DNA of 64,000 bases from positions 1-64,000 of the forward strand of contig DAONFG010000005.1 of assembly GCA_035403465.1 (NCBI GenBank), in the 5' to 3' direction. The notes under the pieces were generated by a model that saw only the letters and a list, made by a program, of their open reading frames with translations, was not told where the DNA came from and did no database searches. The position numbers and the translations under genes were made by a program. Position 1 is the first letter of the stretch. Each line of letters opens with the position of its first letter. The stretch comes from JAAYBQ01 sp035403465 (lineage in GTDB: Bacteria; Spirochaetota; UBA4802; UBA5550). Shown one piece after another: positions 50,599 to 60,751 of the stretch.

Positions 50599-51360
50599 AT
50601 GGGCAGAATCATCTCCGTTTCAAACCAGAAAGGCGGGGTGGGTAAAACCACTACAACCGTAAATATAGCCGCTTTTCTTGCAGATAAAGGCAAACGAGTC
50701 CTGATAATCGACATAGACCCCCAGGGTAATGCCGGATTCGGCATAGGAATAAACGCGGAGGAGATGGAGACCACACTTTATGAGGTACTTATAGACCAGA
50801 TCCCCCTTGAAGAAGCTATATTTAAAACTGAAATCGAACGCCTGTCTATTATCCCGTCCAACATACACCTTTCGGGCGCACAGGTTGACCTGCTCGACGC
50901 GGACGGGAAGGAATTCATACTGAAAAAGAAACTTGAACCGCTGAAGAGCCGTTATGACTATATATTCATAGACTGCCCTCCATCACTGGGCATACTCACG
51001 CTCAACAGTCTTGTTGCAGCGGACTCTGTACTGATCCCGCTGCAGTGCGAATACTATGCACTGGAAGGTCTTAACCAGCTGCTCAGGATTATTGTCATGG
51101 TACAGGAAAGACTTAACAGGGCTCTCAAGATTGAAGGCGTTGTCCTTACGATGTATGATCCAAGGACAAACCTTGCGAACCAGGTTGTTAATGACGTACG
51201 CGAGTATTTTAAGGACAAGGTTTTTGATTCGATCATCCCGCGTAATGTAAAACTTTCAGAAGCGCCGTCATTCGGCAAACCCATAGGAATTTACGACAAG
51301 ACATGCCCCGGCAGTATGGCATATGAAAAACTCGCAGAAGAGGTTATGAAAAATGACTAA
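50599..51360 (+). CDS. parA: ParA/Soj-family chromosome-partitioning ATPase
   Basis: This 253-residue protein has the deviant Walker A motif [20 protein letters not shown], Walker A' [11 protein letters not shown], and Walker [19 protein letters not shown]. It cycles on DNA and moves ParB-bound origins. It overlaps parB by 8 nt, the standard order. A strong GGGGGAG precedes the start. Chromosomal rather than plasmid origin is suggested by the housekeeping neighbourhood. I could not find a consensus parS site in the window. Confidence 0.93.
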   Translation: MGRIISVSNQKGGVGKTTTTVNIAAFLADKGKRVLIIDIDPQGNAGFGIGINAEEMETTLYEVLIDQIPLEEAIFKTEIERLSIIPSNIHLSGAQVDLLDADGKEFILKKKLEPLKSRYDYIFIDCPPSLGILTLNSLVAADSVLIPLQCEYYALEGLNQLLRIIVMVQERLNRALKIEGVVLTMYDPRTNLANQVVNDVREYFKDKVFDSIIPRNVKLSEAPSFGKPIGIYDKTCPGSMAYEKLAEEVMKND

Positions 51361-52231
51361 GAAGGCTTTAGGCAAGGGGCTCGGGGCTATCATATCCACA
51401 TCACCCACACCCGCCGATGACATGGAAAAAGTTGTTATCGGTGTAAGCAAGAATAATGTAATAGACCTCAACCTTGACCGGATCATACCAAACCCGGACC
51501 AGCCGAGGACATACTTTGACGAAACCGAAATCCATGGACTGGCCGAATCGATCAAGTCAGTGGGACTCATACAGCCGATCATCGTCCGCGAGAGGGAAGG
51601 ACTGTATGTTATAGTTGCCGGCGAACGCAGGTACAGGGCGTGCAAGTTCAACGAGATGAAGAGCATAAAGGCTATCATTATCGAGGCTGATGATGAGCAG
51701 AACCTGACCATGGCCCTGATAGAAAATATCCAGCGTGAAAGCCTTAATCCCATTGAAGAAGCCAAGGCCTACAAGGTCCTCATAAACAGGTTCAAGCTGA
51801 AACAGCAGGACCTTGCCAGGAAGGTCGGCAAAGAAAGGACTACCATCACCAATTCTCTCAGGCTGCTCAACCTTCCCGAAGAGATACAGGAAGGTATTGC
51901 CGATAAAAAAATAAGTTCAGGTCATGCGAAGGTTATCCTTTCTGTTGAGGAACCAGACAGGCAGCTCTTTCTGTTTAAAGAGGTTGTAGAAAAAGAACTC
52001 TCGGTGCGTGCCCTTGAGAATATTGTAAACAATGTTAAAGAGAAAAACCAGTCATCATCATCCCAGAAAAAATCCGCATTAAAAACTGCCCAGATTAAAA
52101 AGATGGAGGATGAACTGGTCGCACGGCTGGGAACAAAGGTCGAGATAAAACATTCAGGCAGCAAAGGCCGTATTGAAATAAGTTATTATTCACTTGATGA
52201 TTTTGAAAGGATTATTGAGAAGATAAAATAG
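51353..52231 (+). CDS. parB: ParB/Spo0J-family partitioning protein
   Basis: This 292-residue protein contains the N-terminal [11 protein letters not shown] segment, the CTPase core [20 protein letters not shown] then RRYRACKF (ParB box), and [18 protein letters not shown]. The helix-turn-helix is [20 protein letters not shown]. ParB binds parS, clamps DNA with CTP and recruits condensin. The C-terminal part (~225-292) is a Lys/Ser linker plus the dimer domain. It is the final gene of the two-gene unit and converges with the yfcE-like gene. Confidence 0.93.
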   Translation: MTKKALGKGLGAIISTSPTPADDMEKVVIGVSKNNVIDLNLDRIIPNPDQPRTYFDETEIHGLAESIKSVGLIQPIIVREREGLYVIVAGERRYRACKFNEMKSIKAIIIEADDEQNLTMALIENIQRESLNPIEEAKAYKVLINRFKLKQQDLARKVGKERTTITNSLRLLNLPEEIQEGIADKKISSGHAKVILSVEEPDRQLFLFKEVVEKELSVRALENIVNNVKEKNQSSSSQKKSALKTAQIKKMEDELVARLGTKVEIKHSGSKGRIEISYYSLDDFERIIEKIK

Positions 52232-52263
52232 GTTTACTACGGAAGTGCGACGGGCAGTCAAAA

Positions 52264-52758
52264 TCAGATTTCGTCAAGGCTGATCTTTTCCACCCTGTCT
52301 GCTTCTATATCGAGTATTACCACAGATGATTCATCGTGGCCGTAAACCGCGCCCGGGTTGATTATCCTGCATCCGTTCGACACATAGTTTTCAAAATAAT
52401 GTGTATGCCCCTTGATAATGTAGTCATACTTACCCGAGGCCAGGGCTCCCCTGTACATGGGCACATCGTTCCCGTGAAACATTACAAAACTTTTACCGTC
52501 AAGGCTGAACTCCAGCATCTCCCCGACAGGGTTGAATCCCAGGGCCGCAGCTTTTGCCCTGATGTCATCTGCATCAATGATGTCGCCGTTACCCAGGACA
52601 ATGTAGCATGTAAAACCTTTAAGATACTCAAGCAGCCTCGGTGAAGTAATATCCCCCGCGTGTGCGATTACATTAATACCACGCTCCCTGAAAAGCGCGA
52701 TCGCCTTTTCTGTAGCCTCAATATCATTATGCGTATCAGCGATTATACCCAGAAGCAT
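52264..52758 (-). CDS. YfcE/MJ0936-type metallophosphodiesterase
   Basis: This 164-residue calcineurin-like enzyme has MLLGIIADTHND, VIAHAGDIT, VLGNGDI, MFHGNDV and KGHTHYFEN, which supply the dimetal ligands. Such enzymes hydrolyse phosphodiesters in vitro, and the physiological substrate is uncertain. The true start is the ATG at 52758, with GAGG upstream, 7 nt after the metG stop. The longer open frame reaching 52992 overlaps metG in another frame. It is the last gene of the housekeeping operon. Confidence 0.87.
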   Translation of the reverse strand: MLLGIIADTHNDIEATEKAIALFRERGINVIAHAGDITSPRLLEYLKGFTCYIVLGNGDIIDADDIRAKAAALGFNPVGEMLEFSLDGKSFVMFHGNDVPMYRGALASGKYDYIIKGHTHYFENYVSNGCRIINPGAVYGHDESSVVILDIEADRVEKISLDEI

Positions 52759-52765
52759 ACATACC

Positions 52766-54688
52766 TCAACCCAGTCTTGCACCCAGAGGAATACTTTCAT
52801 CAGCAAAAATAACAACCGGTTTATCCTTCGGACCTGTCTTTGCAGCCAGCAGCATTCCGTTTGAATCCTTGCCGAAAATTTTAGCAGGCTTAAGATTTGC
52901 AACCAGCAGGATCTTTTTCCCCTTAACATCTTCAGGGGCATAATGCTGTGCGATCCCTGCAACAATATACCGCTGGTCGTAACCTGAATCAACTTTAAGG
53001 TAAAGCAGCTTATCTGAACCCTCTACCTTTTCCGCTTCAAGCACCTTTGCAACCCTGATATCAACTTTACCGAAATCGCTTATGTCAATAAGTCCTGTGC
53101 CTGCCTCTTTCTTCTCTTCCTGTTTCTTCGGTGCAGCTTCAGGCTTCTTCTCCCCGGACTTTACCTTTTCAATGCGCGGGAAGAGGATACCAAGATCCCC
53201 GAGCTTAAGCCCGGATTTCAGGTTGTCAAGTTTAGCAAGTGGAATCATGCCGGATACAGCAGGCGAGCCCAGTGCCTCGATAATCTTCGGTGCAAGCGTG
53301 ATAAGAACAGGAGAAAGCAGCACCGTCACGCTGTATATGGATTCCAGCAGATTGCGCAGTACCGATGCCAGTTTACCTGTCTCTCCATCTTTTGCAAGCT
53401 GCCAGGGCTTGTGTTCGTCAACGTACTTGTTTAGCGACCGGACGAATTCCCAGAGTTTCTCTATGCCTATGCTTGTCTGGAACTTTGAACAGTGCTCGAT
53501 GTATTCATCGGAAGCTTTTTTAAAGCCCGCAAGGAGTTCATCTCGCCCGGGATTATCATTTCCAAATTCAGGAATCACACTGTCAAAAAACTTCGTATTC
53601 ATGTTGAACGTGCGGTTTATAAGGTTGCCAAGGTCGTTCGCAAGGTCGTAGTTTATGCGGTCCACGATTACATCCTCGTTGAACCTCGCGTCAAGACCGA
53701 ATGTCATCTCGCGCAGGAAGAAATAGCGTATCTGGTCATTGCCGTATTTGGCAACCAGGTCATCAGGTGTTACAACGTTCCCCAGGCTCTTTGACATTTT
53801 TGCCTCGTCCATGTTCCAGTAACCGTGAACATTCAGGTTACGGTAAGGCTCGATCCCCGCAGCCTTGAGCATCGTAGGCCAGAAAACCCCGTGTGGTTTT
53901 AAAATATCCTTCGCAATGATATGCTGCACCGAGGGCCAGTACTTTTTATACTTTTCGCCGTCAGGGTAACCGATCGCGCTTACGTAATTGATCAATGCGT
54001 CAAACCAGACATATGTGACGAAGTTTTCATCAAACGGGAGCGGTATTCCCCAGGTAAGCCTTGATACTGGCCGCGATATGCACAGATCCTCAAGAGCCTC
54101 GCCCTTAAGCATCGAAAGCACTTCATTTTTATATCGTTCAGGCCTGATGAAATCAGGGTTTGCATTTATATAATCTGCAAGCCACTGCTGGTATTTGCTC
54201 ATCTTAAAGAAATAATTTTTTTCTTCAATGAATTGCGGCTCCTTGTTATGTTCAGGACACTTTCCGTTTACAATCTCCTTGTCTGTAAGGAACCTCTCGC
54301 ACCCTACGCAGTAATTGCCGCCGTAACTCCCGAAGTAGATATCGCCGTTGTCATAAACCTTCTGCAGAATCTGCTGTACTATCTTTTTATGCCGCGGATC
54401 AGTTGTCCTGATAAAATCGCTGTATTTAATACCGATCCTGTCCCATGCAGCCCTGAACTTTCCGCTTATCCTGTCAGTATACTCCTGCGGTGAAGAATTA
54501 TTCGCAGCTGCAGCCGTAACAATCTTGTCTCCATGCTCATCAGTCCCCGTAAGAAAAAATGAATCATGCCCCAGCATTACATGGAACCTGTTCATAAAAT
54601 CAGCAAGGATCGTGCTGTACGCATGGCCTATGTGCGGTTCGGCATTTACATAATATATAGGTGTTGTAACATAAAAAGTCTCTTTCAT
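52766..54688 (-). CDS. metG: Methionyl-tRNA synthetase
   Basis: This 640-residue class I synthetase has the HIGH motif VNAEPHIGHAYST, a zinc knuckle YCVGCERFLT...KCPEHNK, the anticodon-binding helical domain, and KMSKS in NMDEAKMSKSLGNVV. A C-terminal EMAP/Arc1p-like tRNA-binding domain (~535-640; DFGKVDIRVAKVLEAEKVEG, KILLVANLKPAKIFG) is joined by a Lys/Glu linker. It charges initiator and elongator tRNA-Met. It is part of the minus-strand operon running from bactofilin to yfcE. Confidence 0.95.
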   Translation of the reverse strand: MKETFYVTTPIYYVNAEPHIGHAYSTILADFMNRFHVMLGHDSFFLTGTDEHGDKIVTAAAANNSSPQEYTDRISGKFRAAWDRIGIKYSDFIRTTDPRHKKIVQQILQKVYDNGDIYFGSYGGNYCVGCERFLTDKEIVNGKCPEHNKEPQFIEEKNYFFKMSKYQQWLADYINANPDFIRPERYKNEVLSMLKGEALEDLCISRPVSRLTWGIPLPFDENFVTYVWFDALINYVSAIGYPDGEKYKKYWPSVQHIIAKDILKPHGVFWPTMLKAAGIEPYRNLNVHGYWNMDEAKMSKSLGNVVTPDDLVAKYGNDQIRYFFLREMTFGLDARFNEDVIVDRINYDLANDLGNLINRTFNMNTKFFDSVIPEFGNDNPGRDELLAGFKKASDEYIEHCSKFQTSIGIEKLWEFVRSLNKYVDEHKPWQLAKDGETGKLASVLRNLLESIYSVTVLLSPVLITLAPKIIEALGSPAVSGMIPLAKLDNLKSGLKLGDLGILFPRIEKVKSGEKKPEAAPKKQEEKKEAGTGLIDISDFGKVDIRVAKVLEAEKVEGSDKLLYLKVDSGYDQRYIVAGIAQHYAPEDVKGKKILLVANLKPAKIFGKDSNGMLLAAKTGPKDKPVVIFADESIPLGARLG

Positions 54689-54731
54689 CTGTTAATCCTT
54701 CTGCTTTATTTCAGGATGACCGGGCAGTGAA

Positions 54732-55592
54732 TCACTTGGACTGGTCATCATCCTCTTTTTTGAATATCTCCTCAAGAAGCTCATCCTTGATATGATACTT
54801 ACCGTTACGGACCTCCATGTCGCCCGATTTTATTTCAACATACCTGTCACCCTCTTTGATTGTGACAGAGCCCCTGAGGCTGTTAAGCGAAATAACAGGG
54901 AAAGTTTTCCCGGCGGCAACAACCTCTCCCTCAGAGTCCGGCAGGTGCTCATTCATCTCGCGGTAGGTGTTGTATTCGAATCCAAGGCAGCAGAGCAGCC
55001 TTCCGCACATCCCTGAAATCTTCATCGAGTTCAGGTTAAGGCTCTGCTCCTTGGCCATCTTAATGGAAACGGGTTCAAACTCCTCCCGCTGGTAAAGGCA
55101 GCACATCGGTTTGCCGCATGGGCCGTAACCGCCTACAAGCCTTGCCTCGTCACGCACCCCGATCTGCCTCATCTCGATCCTTGTCCTGAACACCGCGGCG
55201 AGTTCCCGCACAAGTTCCCTGAAATCTATCCTGTTCTCTGCCACGAAGTAGAAGATGATCTTTGTCCTGTCAAAAAGGCACTTCACGGCAACCAGTTTCA
55301 TGTCAAGTTTCTTGGCCTTCGCCTTTTCCCTGCAGACCGCAAACGCCCTCTCCTCAACTGATACCAGGTCAGGAATTTTTGCCAGGTCCTCGGGCGTGGC
55401 CTTCCTGATCACCTTGCCGTTTATGGGTCCATCAGGCTTGTGCCTGCATGATTTGATTTTAACCACTTTGCCGATATCGATACCATGTTCAATTTCAACA
55501 ATGCAGTCTGTATTCTGATTCAGAAAAAAATCATTTGTATCAATAAAATATATCTGGTAGCTATTTCTTAACTTTACAGCTGAAACTTCCAT
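54732..55592 (-). CDS. ricT: PSP1-domain protein RicT (YaaT)
   Basis: This 286-residue protein has the PSP1 C-terminal domain core EHGIDIGKVVKIKS and DIRDxF-type segments. The Cys pattern is conserved: GGYGPCGKPMCCLYQREEF and ISGMCGRLLCCLGFEYNTY. In Bacillus RicT forms the FeS-containing Y-complex that influences RNase Y mRNA processing, and the same Cys arrangement is present here. A position between holB and metG is common in bacteria (holB-ricT linkage). The charged C-terminal end (FKKEDDDQSK) is not conserved. Confidence 0.9.
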   Translation of the reverse strand: MEVSAVKLRNSYQIYFIDTNDFFLNQNTDCIVEIEHGIDIGKVVKIKSCRHKPDGPINGKVIRKATPEDLAKIPDLVSVEERAFAVCREKAKAKKLDMKLVAVKCLFDRTKIIFYFVAENRIDFRELVRELAAVFRTRIEMRQIGVRDEARLVGGYGPCGKPMCCLYQREEFEPVSIKMAKEQSLNLNSMKISGMCGRLLCCLGFEYNTYREMNEHLPDSEGEVVAAGKTFPVISLNSLRGSVTIKEGDRYVEIKSGDMEVRNGKYHIKDELLEEIFKKEDDDQSK

Positions 55593-55611
55593 TTAAACCT
55601 CATATTATATG

Positions 55612-56607
55612 TTATAACCAGGAAAAATCCGGACTGACCGGAAGTGAAGCATCAATTCCCCGGTATGAATAGAGCATCCCTTTAAGCATGTTCCTTATAT
55701 TAAGATTGTTATTTCCCCCCTTCCTGATGGCAAGAAGTATTTTAACTATCTTTGCGGCATCCTCAATGCCGGGCACCACTCCCGCAGGAAGAATACTGCT
55801 GCGTATACCTGCCCTCTCCCTGAGCGTATAGCTGTAAATATTGATCAGCACAGTCAATAAAAAATCATCATCCGCGCCTGCAACCTCCGAGGCAAACAGA
55901 CGGTTTGCACTGCCGCTCTTCACTGCTGACGTAAGCGAAACTGCGAAATCCAGGACGCCCATCATCACCTTTTCATTCTTCAGCCTTATAGCACAGTCCA
56001 TTGAACCGCCCGACATGGCAGCCATAAGGTCAACTGAAGATTCCTTTACACCGGATGACGCCAGGATCGATGCCACATCCGTATCCGCAAGCGGGTTGAA
56101 CGTAATATCCATGCACCTCGAAAGGATCGTGGGGAGAATGCCCGACCTGCCCTCGGAGAGCATGACAATCACCGCCTCGGAATAGGGCTCCTCAATTGTC
56201 TTAAGAAGCGCGTTCTGCCCCGCATCGGATATTGTGTGCACCCCGTCGATAAACACAGCGCACCTGCCTGTAACCGGGACCCTGGTCATTTTATCAATCA
56301 GCCAGCGCACGGTACCCTCTGCAGGTTTCTCCCTGACTCCAACCGGTATCCTGCCCTTTTCATCCCTGTTCAGCACAAGGTAGTCGGGGAACGATCCGAC
56401 AGCAATCTGCCTGCACGCGCTGCATTCCAGGCACGGCTTCTGCGTACCTGTACAGTAAAGTGATTTTATGAATCTTTCGGCAATCATTCGCTTGCCGATT
56501 CCGGACTGCCCGGACAATAGGATTGCGTGGGGTATGGACTCACTGCGTGCCAGGCGGTTCAGGAAAGCCCGCTGTTTCTCATGGCCTTTAATTCCGGAAA
56601 AATTCAT
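55612..56607 (-). CDS. holB: DNA polymerase III delta-prime subunit
   Basis: This 331-residue clamp-loader subunit carries a P-loop GQSGIGKRMIAERF, the zinc-binding cysteines in YCTGTQKPCLECSACRQ, the sensor-like FIDGVHTISDAGQNALLKTI followed by EEP, and the SRC motif in TILSRCMDITF. Delta-prime is part of the complex that loads the sliding clamp. It lies in the conserved yaaR-holB-ricT order known from Bacillus. The ribosome site is GGAAA. Confidence 0.88.
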   Translation of the reverse strand: MNFSGIKGHEKQRAFLNRLARSESIPHAILLSGQSGIGKRMIAERFIKSLYCTGTQKPCLECSACRQIAVGSFPDYLVLNRDEKGRIPVGVREKPAEGTVRWLIDKMTRVPVTGRCAVFIDGVHTISDAGQNALLKTIEEPYSEAVIVMLSEGRSGILPTILSRCMDITFNPLADTDVASILASSGVKESSVDLMAAMSGGSMDCAIRLKNEKVMMGVLDFAVSLTSAVKSGSANRLFASEVAGADDDFLLTVLINIYSYTLRERAGIRSSILPAGVVPGIEDAAKIVKILLAIRKGGNNNLNIRNMLKGMLYSYRGIDASLPVSPDFSWL

Positions 56608-56628
56608 ACGGTCAGTTTCCGGATACTT

Positions 56629-57087
56629 TCAGTATATCAGATCAAAGATAAGTCCCCTTATCTCCTCGATCTTTTTCATCAGCCCGAAGGCGTCACTCTT
56701 CACGGTAATCATCCTTGAAAGACCCACAAGGTTCTCATCAATCTGTTTTATGATTGTTTTTTCCGCCCTGCCCAGTCGTTTCTCTCTAGTTGTAGGTTCA
56801 AGTTTCTGCGACTCAAAACCCTGTTCGAGGATCATCCTCAGTATTTTTTTCACCAGGAGTTTATACCTCTCAAGCTCGTACAGCGACTGTGAATCAAGAA
56901 AACGCTTCTCCTGGTCCTGCAGGTCTGTCATAAGCTCGTCAATCCCGCCCGCGTACACGGAACTGATAATCCCCTCTACTTCAGCAGCGAATTTAGTACC
57001 CGCAGTGCCGCTGATCCCGGACTTCTTTTTTGACCTTATCTCGGTCCTGGACTGCTGCTTAAGATCAGCTCTTGGAATTTCTATCAT
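56629..57087 (-). CDS. YaaR-family protein (DUF327)
   Basis: This 152-residue helical protein has the DUF327 pattern: KFAAEVEGIISSVYAGGIDE, QEKRFLDSQSLYELERYKLL, VKKILRMILEQGFESQKLEP, and a C-terminal helix pair with IDENLVGLSRMI. The family is found in Firmicutes and spirochaetes next to holB. Its function is unknown, though linkage to tmk/holB/ricT suggests a link with replication or RNA processing. It lies between bactofilin and holB in the operon. Confidence 0.85.
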   Translation of the reverse strand: MIEIPRADLKQQSRTEIRSKKKSGISGTAGTKFAAEVEGIISSVYAGGIDELMTDLQDQEKRFLDSQSLYELERYKLLVKKILRMILEQGFESQKLEPTTREKRLGRAEKTIIKQIDENLVGLSRMITVKSDAFGLMKKIEEIRGLIFDLIY

Positions 57088-57090
57088 TCG

Positions 57091-57450
57091 TTAGTCACCG
57101 GGCCTTTTATTAATATGACAGTTGCCCTCAAACTTCACACCCTCTTCCATTACCAGACTCGGTGTGATTATATTGCCCCGGACATCTCCGGTCGACAACA
57201 GAATTACACGCTCTGTCGCATAAATATTTCCCGAAACAGCGCCGCCCACAACCACGAGTCTTGCCTTGATGTCAGTGATTGCGTCCCCGCTCTGCCCGAT
57301 AAGCACCTTCCCGTGAGTATCAATCGTACCCTGAAATTTCCCGTCAATCCTCAGAAGCCCGTTAATCTTGAATTCACCTTTAAACTCAGATCCTGCGCCG
57401 ATAATGCTGTTTACAATGCTGTCTTCATCAATCCTGTTTATTTTAACCAT
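57091..57450 (-). CDS. Bactofilin
   Basis: This 119-residue protein consists almost entirely of the bactofilin beta-helix (DUF583): SIIGAGSEFKGEFKINGLLR, IDGKFQGTIDTHGKVLIGQS, and RNIITPS-like repeats with hydrophobic and Gly spacing. Bactofilins polymerise without nucleotide into membrane-associated filaments that affect cell shape, helical curvature or polarity. In spirochaetes a role in cell envelope architecture is plausible. It is the first gene of the operon, so its promoter should be in 57451-57550. Confidence 0.9.
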   Translation of the reverse strand: MVKINRIDEDSIVNSIIGAGSEFKGEFKINGLLRIDGKFQGTIDTHGKVLIGQSGDAITDIKARLVVVGGAVSGNIYATERVILLSTGDVRGNIITPSLVMEEGVKFEGNCHINKRPGD

Positions 57451-57986
57451 TTTTTAACTCGCCATGTTTATATTCACGACATAATTCACATTCTGACGAT
57501 CATTTCAAGCACAATTTTTACCTGATTCCAATGTATCCGCTCCATATATACAACAATATTTTTAGCAGAATAAATCACAATATCCCAAAATAGCCATCAC
57601 AAATGCATTGAAGTCAGCTCATCCCCTTCAATGATATCACAACAATGCTCTCACAATGAGTAACTGGAAGCAAATTAATGGAGACCATAAAACGCCCGCC
57701 CCAGGTATCCATGCATGTGGTATATATTCAAAAAAAATGCAATAAGAGGTGATGTTTTCCTGCCGGCATAAAACGGGATGTATTAAAAAACCGGCTGCCG
57801 TATTTTATGCCTCACAGGAACAGTAATCCAATACAAAATCATAAAGAACATTGCTATATTTACACCGTTATATTACTTATATTATGTTGACAAATTTCCA
57901 ATTTAACTGAATTTATTAATCATCGCGGCGGATTTTAAACAGTCCAGCCCGGTATTAATATAACTTTATTTCCAGGAGTTTTACAG
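57451..57986. other. Long intergenic stretch between divergent genes
   Basis: I see no supported gene, repeat or RNA. The left part should contain the bactofilin operon promoter. At the right a TTGACA (57887-57892) with an A/T-rich -10 candidate about 17 nt on may serve the lipoprotein gene at 57987. The remainder is A/T-rich and featureless by eye. Confidence 0.35.
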
Positions 57987-58436
57987 ATGAAAAAAATTTT
58001 CCCCCTGGTGCTGTTAGTCACATTGCTGACATCATGCTCAATGTCATTTTTACGGAATGAGATGCAGATTAATGACCTGATCCAGTACAAGGAAAAAATA
58101 GACCATACGGATAATCCTGCCGAAGTCTATATAATCAAGGCAGACCTTTCTTCTAAGGTTATCAGCCTGAAAGGTCTTATTGTCAAGGACATCATTGAAT
58201 CTACCAACGTCGATTACCAGTTCTGTGTGGTATCCGAACTCCAGACAGGGAAGGGAAAAATTGAATGCTACATCTTCACAAAAAATATACGCAGGATTTC
58301 CCACCTTGAGAAGGGTAAAACCATAATCGATGTACGAGGCGAATTCAACAGGTTCTTTTCAACGCTTGATAATTATTACACAAAAGTCGAAATCATCAAC
58401 AGCAGCATAACAATAGTTACACCGGACGGGAAATAA
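57987..58436 (+). CDS. Lipoprotein with OB-fold-like (tRNA_anti-like) domain
   Basis: This 149-residue protein has a lipoprotein signal (lipobox LTSC, Cys17). The beta-rich domain follows the pattern of tRNA_anti-like OB-fold proteins: SSKVISLKGLIVKDI, KGKIECYIFTKNIRRI, SHLEKGKTIIDVRGEF, YTKVEIINSSITIV. Such domains bind ligands or proteins at the envelope. It is followed 23 nt later by the penicillin-acylase-like gene, so the two are likely cotranscribed and may work together. Ribosome site CAGGAG precedes the ATG. Confidence 0.75.
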   Translation: MKKIFPLVLLVTLLTSCSMSFLRNEMQINDLIQYKEKIDHTDNPAEVYIIKADLSSKVISLKGLIVKDIIESTNVDYQFCVVSELQTGKGKIECYIFTKNIRRISHLEKGKTIIDVRGEFNRFFSTLDNYYTKVEIINSSITIVTPDGK

Positions 58437-58459
58437 ATCTCTGAAAATCGGGTTCTGAT

Positions 58460-60739
58460 ATGACACTGAAAAAGAAATTCTATGTTTCAATTTTCACGGT
58501 ACTCGGCATTATAATAATTGCCATTGCAGCATTACTTATAACATGGAACGTGATCAGTATATCCTATGACACAAGCGAAAAAATTGAACTGCTGGATTCA
58601 CAGATTACCATTACACGCGGCGAAAATGGAATTCCGACAATCGAAGCATCTACCAGAGGAGACATGTATTTTGCCCTGGGCTATATCCACGCCAGGGACA
58701 GGCTTGATCTAATTGAAAAAAACCGCGCCCTTGCGACAGGCAACTCATCAGATTTTATTAATAACAAAGAGGAGAGCAGACTCTTTGACACACTGGCAGG
58801 CACAATCGGATTTACCCGCAGGGCGGAAGAAATATTTACAAAGCTATCACCCGAACAAAAAAAGTCCATTGAACGATACTGTGCAGGGATCAACCATATC
58901 CGCAAGGACAGACCCTCCAGCTTTCTTCTTCCCAGGGACTGGTCACCACGGGATGTAATAGCTATCCTTGTTATGAAAGAATGGACAAACTCATACCTGA
59001 ATAATCTCGAACTTGTAATAAACATGCCTGACGAAAAAAAGAATATTCCCGGCCGCGTAATTCCCGGGGATCAATACATACATTATTACTCGGCAGAACA
59101 GGCAGTTTTTCTGAAAACACTCAGATCAATCAAAGATCTGATTATAAAGTATTCAGGCACTTTTAACAGGGGACTTTCTGTTTATGTAGATTCAACCCTT
59201 GATGCATCCGGGGAAAATTACTATTCAACATTTACATATTACGATTACTACTCCACATACCCCGGATGGTATCCTGTAAAAATACTGATGAACAATACCA
59301 CAATAGATTCAATAACCTTCAGCGGACTGCCTTTCATGTTCGCATTTAAAAATTCAGAAATAACAATGCTGCATTTCAATATTAACGCCGATACCCAGGA
59401 TTTCATAATAGTTGATACCGCGGAAAAATCGAACAGAACCCAGTACAGGCTCAATAACACATGGCGCGATTTTAAAACAGAACGTACACCGGTTGCTGCT
59501 GCCGACGGATCAATCAATAACGAAATTGTGTGGATAACCGACAAAGGTCCTGTACTGAATAATCCCGGCAGCAACAACCAGTCACTGGACAGGATCCTTG
59601 TACTTAACTCGGTCTTTCCAGGCGCAGGTTATGTAATGATGCTGCTCGATACCCCGTTTACAGGCAATTTAGCTGACATAAAAAAATATATAACCGGAAC
59701 TGACGCTTCACTCAAGTGCTTTATGGTGATAAACGGGAATAATACACTCAAGGGATATTCAGGATATATCTCATCATCCCCTGATAAAAATGTTTTTAAA
59801 AACGGGAGTGTATTTATCCGCTCTGATTTTACCGGTTACAACTGGTTTAAAAACGGGATGGCTGCAGACTATGCGGGGAGTGATGTTCTGGCGCCCGGAG
59901 ACCTTGTATCATACAGAAATTCAATAATTACCGAACCGCTTAAAAATGAACAGCTTAACCGAATGCTTGTGCTTAAGCGTGTATATTCTGAAGAAAAGAT
60001 AATCGAAATTATTAATGATAACCACTCGGAAGCGGCAAGAAAATTCATCCCTGTATTCCGGGCAATAATTGAATCAAATCCGCTCACTTCCGCAAAGATG
60101 ACCAAAATCTACTTCAATGACTGGGACTACAACGTGCTTAAAACAAGCCAGGCAGCGTCAATTTTCTATACAACACTTAACTATTATATCAGAGAAACTC
60201 TGAAAGATGAATTCGGAGATGATCTTTCATACAATATGACGAATGCACATCTTCTATATAATGACTTTTTCAACATGCTGACAATGAAAGAGCAGCTGCT
60301 CTATGATAATCCTGAAACAGAAAATCTTGAAAACCGTGAAATGGTATTTGATATTTCATTTTTCAACGCCATGCGTTTCCTTAACAGAAAAACAGGCCCG
60401 CTGATGGATGAATGGGTACTCGGCAGAACCAATACTGCGATGTTTACCCTGCCCCGGCTTAAATACAATGTCCTGTCATATCTTTTTAAACCTGAACCAA
60501 TAGCTGTTGATGGAGGCCCGGATACTTTATCAGGTGTTGTTACTGATACTGAGTATCGTCCAGTATCCGGCGTTTCCATAAGCGGGTATATGAACAGCAA
60601 TGTATTTAAATTCTCAATGAATACCGGTTACTCAACATCGCTGCTATCGGATTTTTTCTATGGAAAAACAGTCCGTATTCCTTTTACTGAAATAGGCAGC
60701 ATAAACCCCATGTACAAAACCGTACTCTCAAAGAAATAA
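58460..60739 (+). CDS. Penicillin-acylase-family protein lacking the catalytic Ser
   Basis: This 759-residue protein has an N-terminal membrane anchor (~8-30) and family landmarks. Near the start are ITITRGENGIPTIEASTRGD and MYFALGYIHARDRLDLIEKN. Later come SGLPFMFAFKNSEITMLHF, the C-terminal GGPDTLSGVVTDTEY, and FKFSMNTGYSTSLLSDFFYG. In active enzymes autocleavage creates a new N-terminal Ser in a GSNxW motif. Here the aligned segment reads GLSVYVDSTLDASG, so the nucleophile and Asn are not in place. It is probably an unprocessed pseudoenzyme that binds rather than hydrolyses acyl substrates. Confidence 0.8.
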   Translation: MTLKKKFYVSIFTVLGIIIIAIAALLITWNVISISYDTSEKIELLDSQITITRGENGIPTIEASTRGDMYFALGYIHARDRLDLIEKNRALATGNSSDFINNKEESRLFDTLAGTIGFTRRAEEIFTKLSPEQKKSIERYCAGINHIRKDRPSSFLLPRDWSPRDVIAILVMKEWTNSYLNNLELVINMPDEKKNIPGRVIPGDQYIHYYSAEQAVFLKTLRSIKDLIIKYSGTFNRGLSVYVDSTLDASGENYYSTFTYYDYYSTYPGWYPVKILMNNTTIDSITFSGLPFMFAFKNSEITMLHFNINADTQDFIIVDTAEKSNRTQYRLNNTWRDFKTERTPVAAADGSINNEIVWITDKGPVLNNPGSNNQSLDRILVLNSVFPGAGYVMMLLDTPFTGNLADIKKYITGTDASLKCFMVINGNNTLKGYSGYISSSPDKNVFKNGSVFIRSDFTGYNWFKNGMAADYAGSDVLAPGDLVSYRNSIITEPLKNEQLNRMLVLKRVYSEEKIIEIINDNHSEAARKFIPVFRAIIESNPLTSAKMTKIYFNDWDYNVLKTSQAASIFYTTLNYYIRETLKDEFGDDLSYNMTNAHLLYNDFFNMLTMKEQLLYDNPETENLENREMVFDISFFNAMRFLNRKTGPLMDEWVLGRTNTAMFTLPRLKYNVLSYLFKPEPIAVDGGPDTLSGVVTDTEYRPVSGVSISGYMNSNVFKFSMNTGYSTSLLSDFFYGKTVRIPFTEIGSINPMYKTVLSKK

Positions 60740-60751
60740 ACAGCTGCACAT

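Noticed and set aside
52759..52992. N-terminal extension of the phosphodiesterase frame
   Set aside because: It overlaps metG in another frame and lacks phosphodiesterase similarity; the ATG at 52758 has a ribosome site and starts at the conserved strand.
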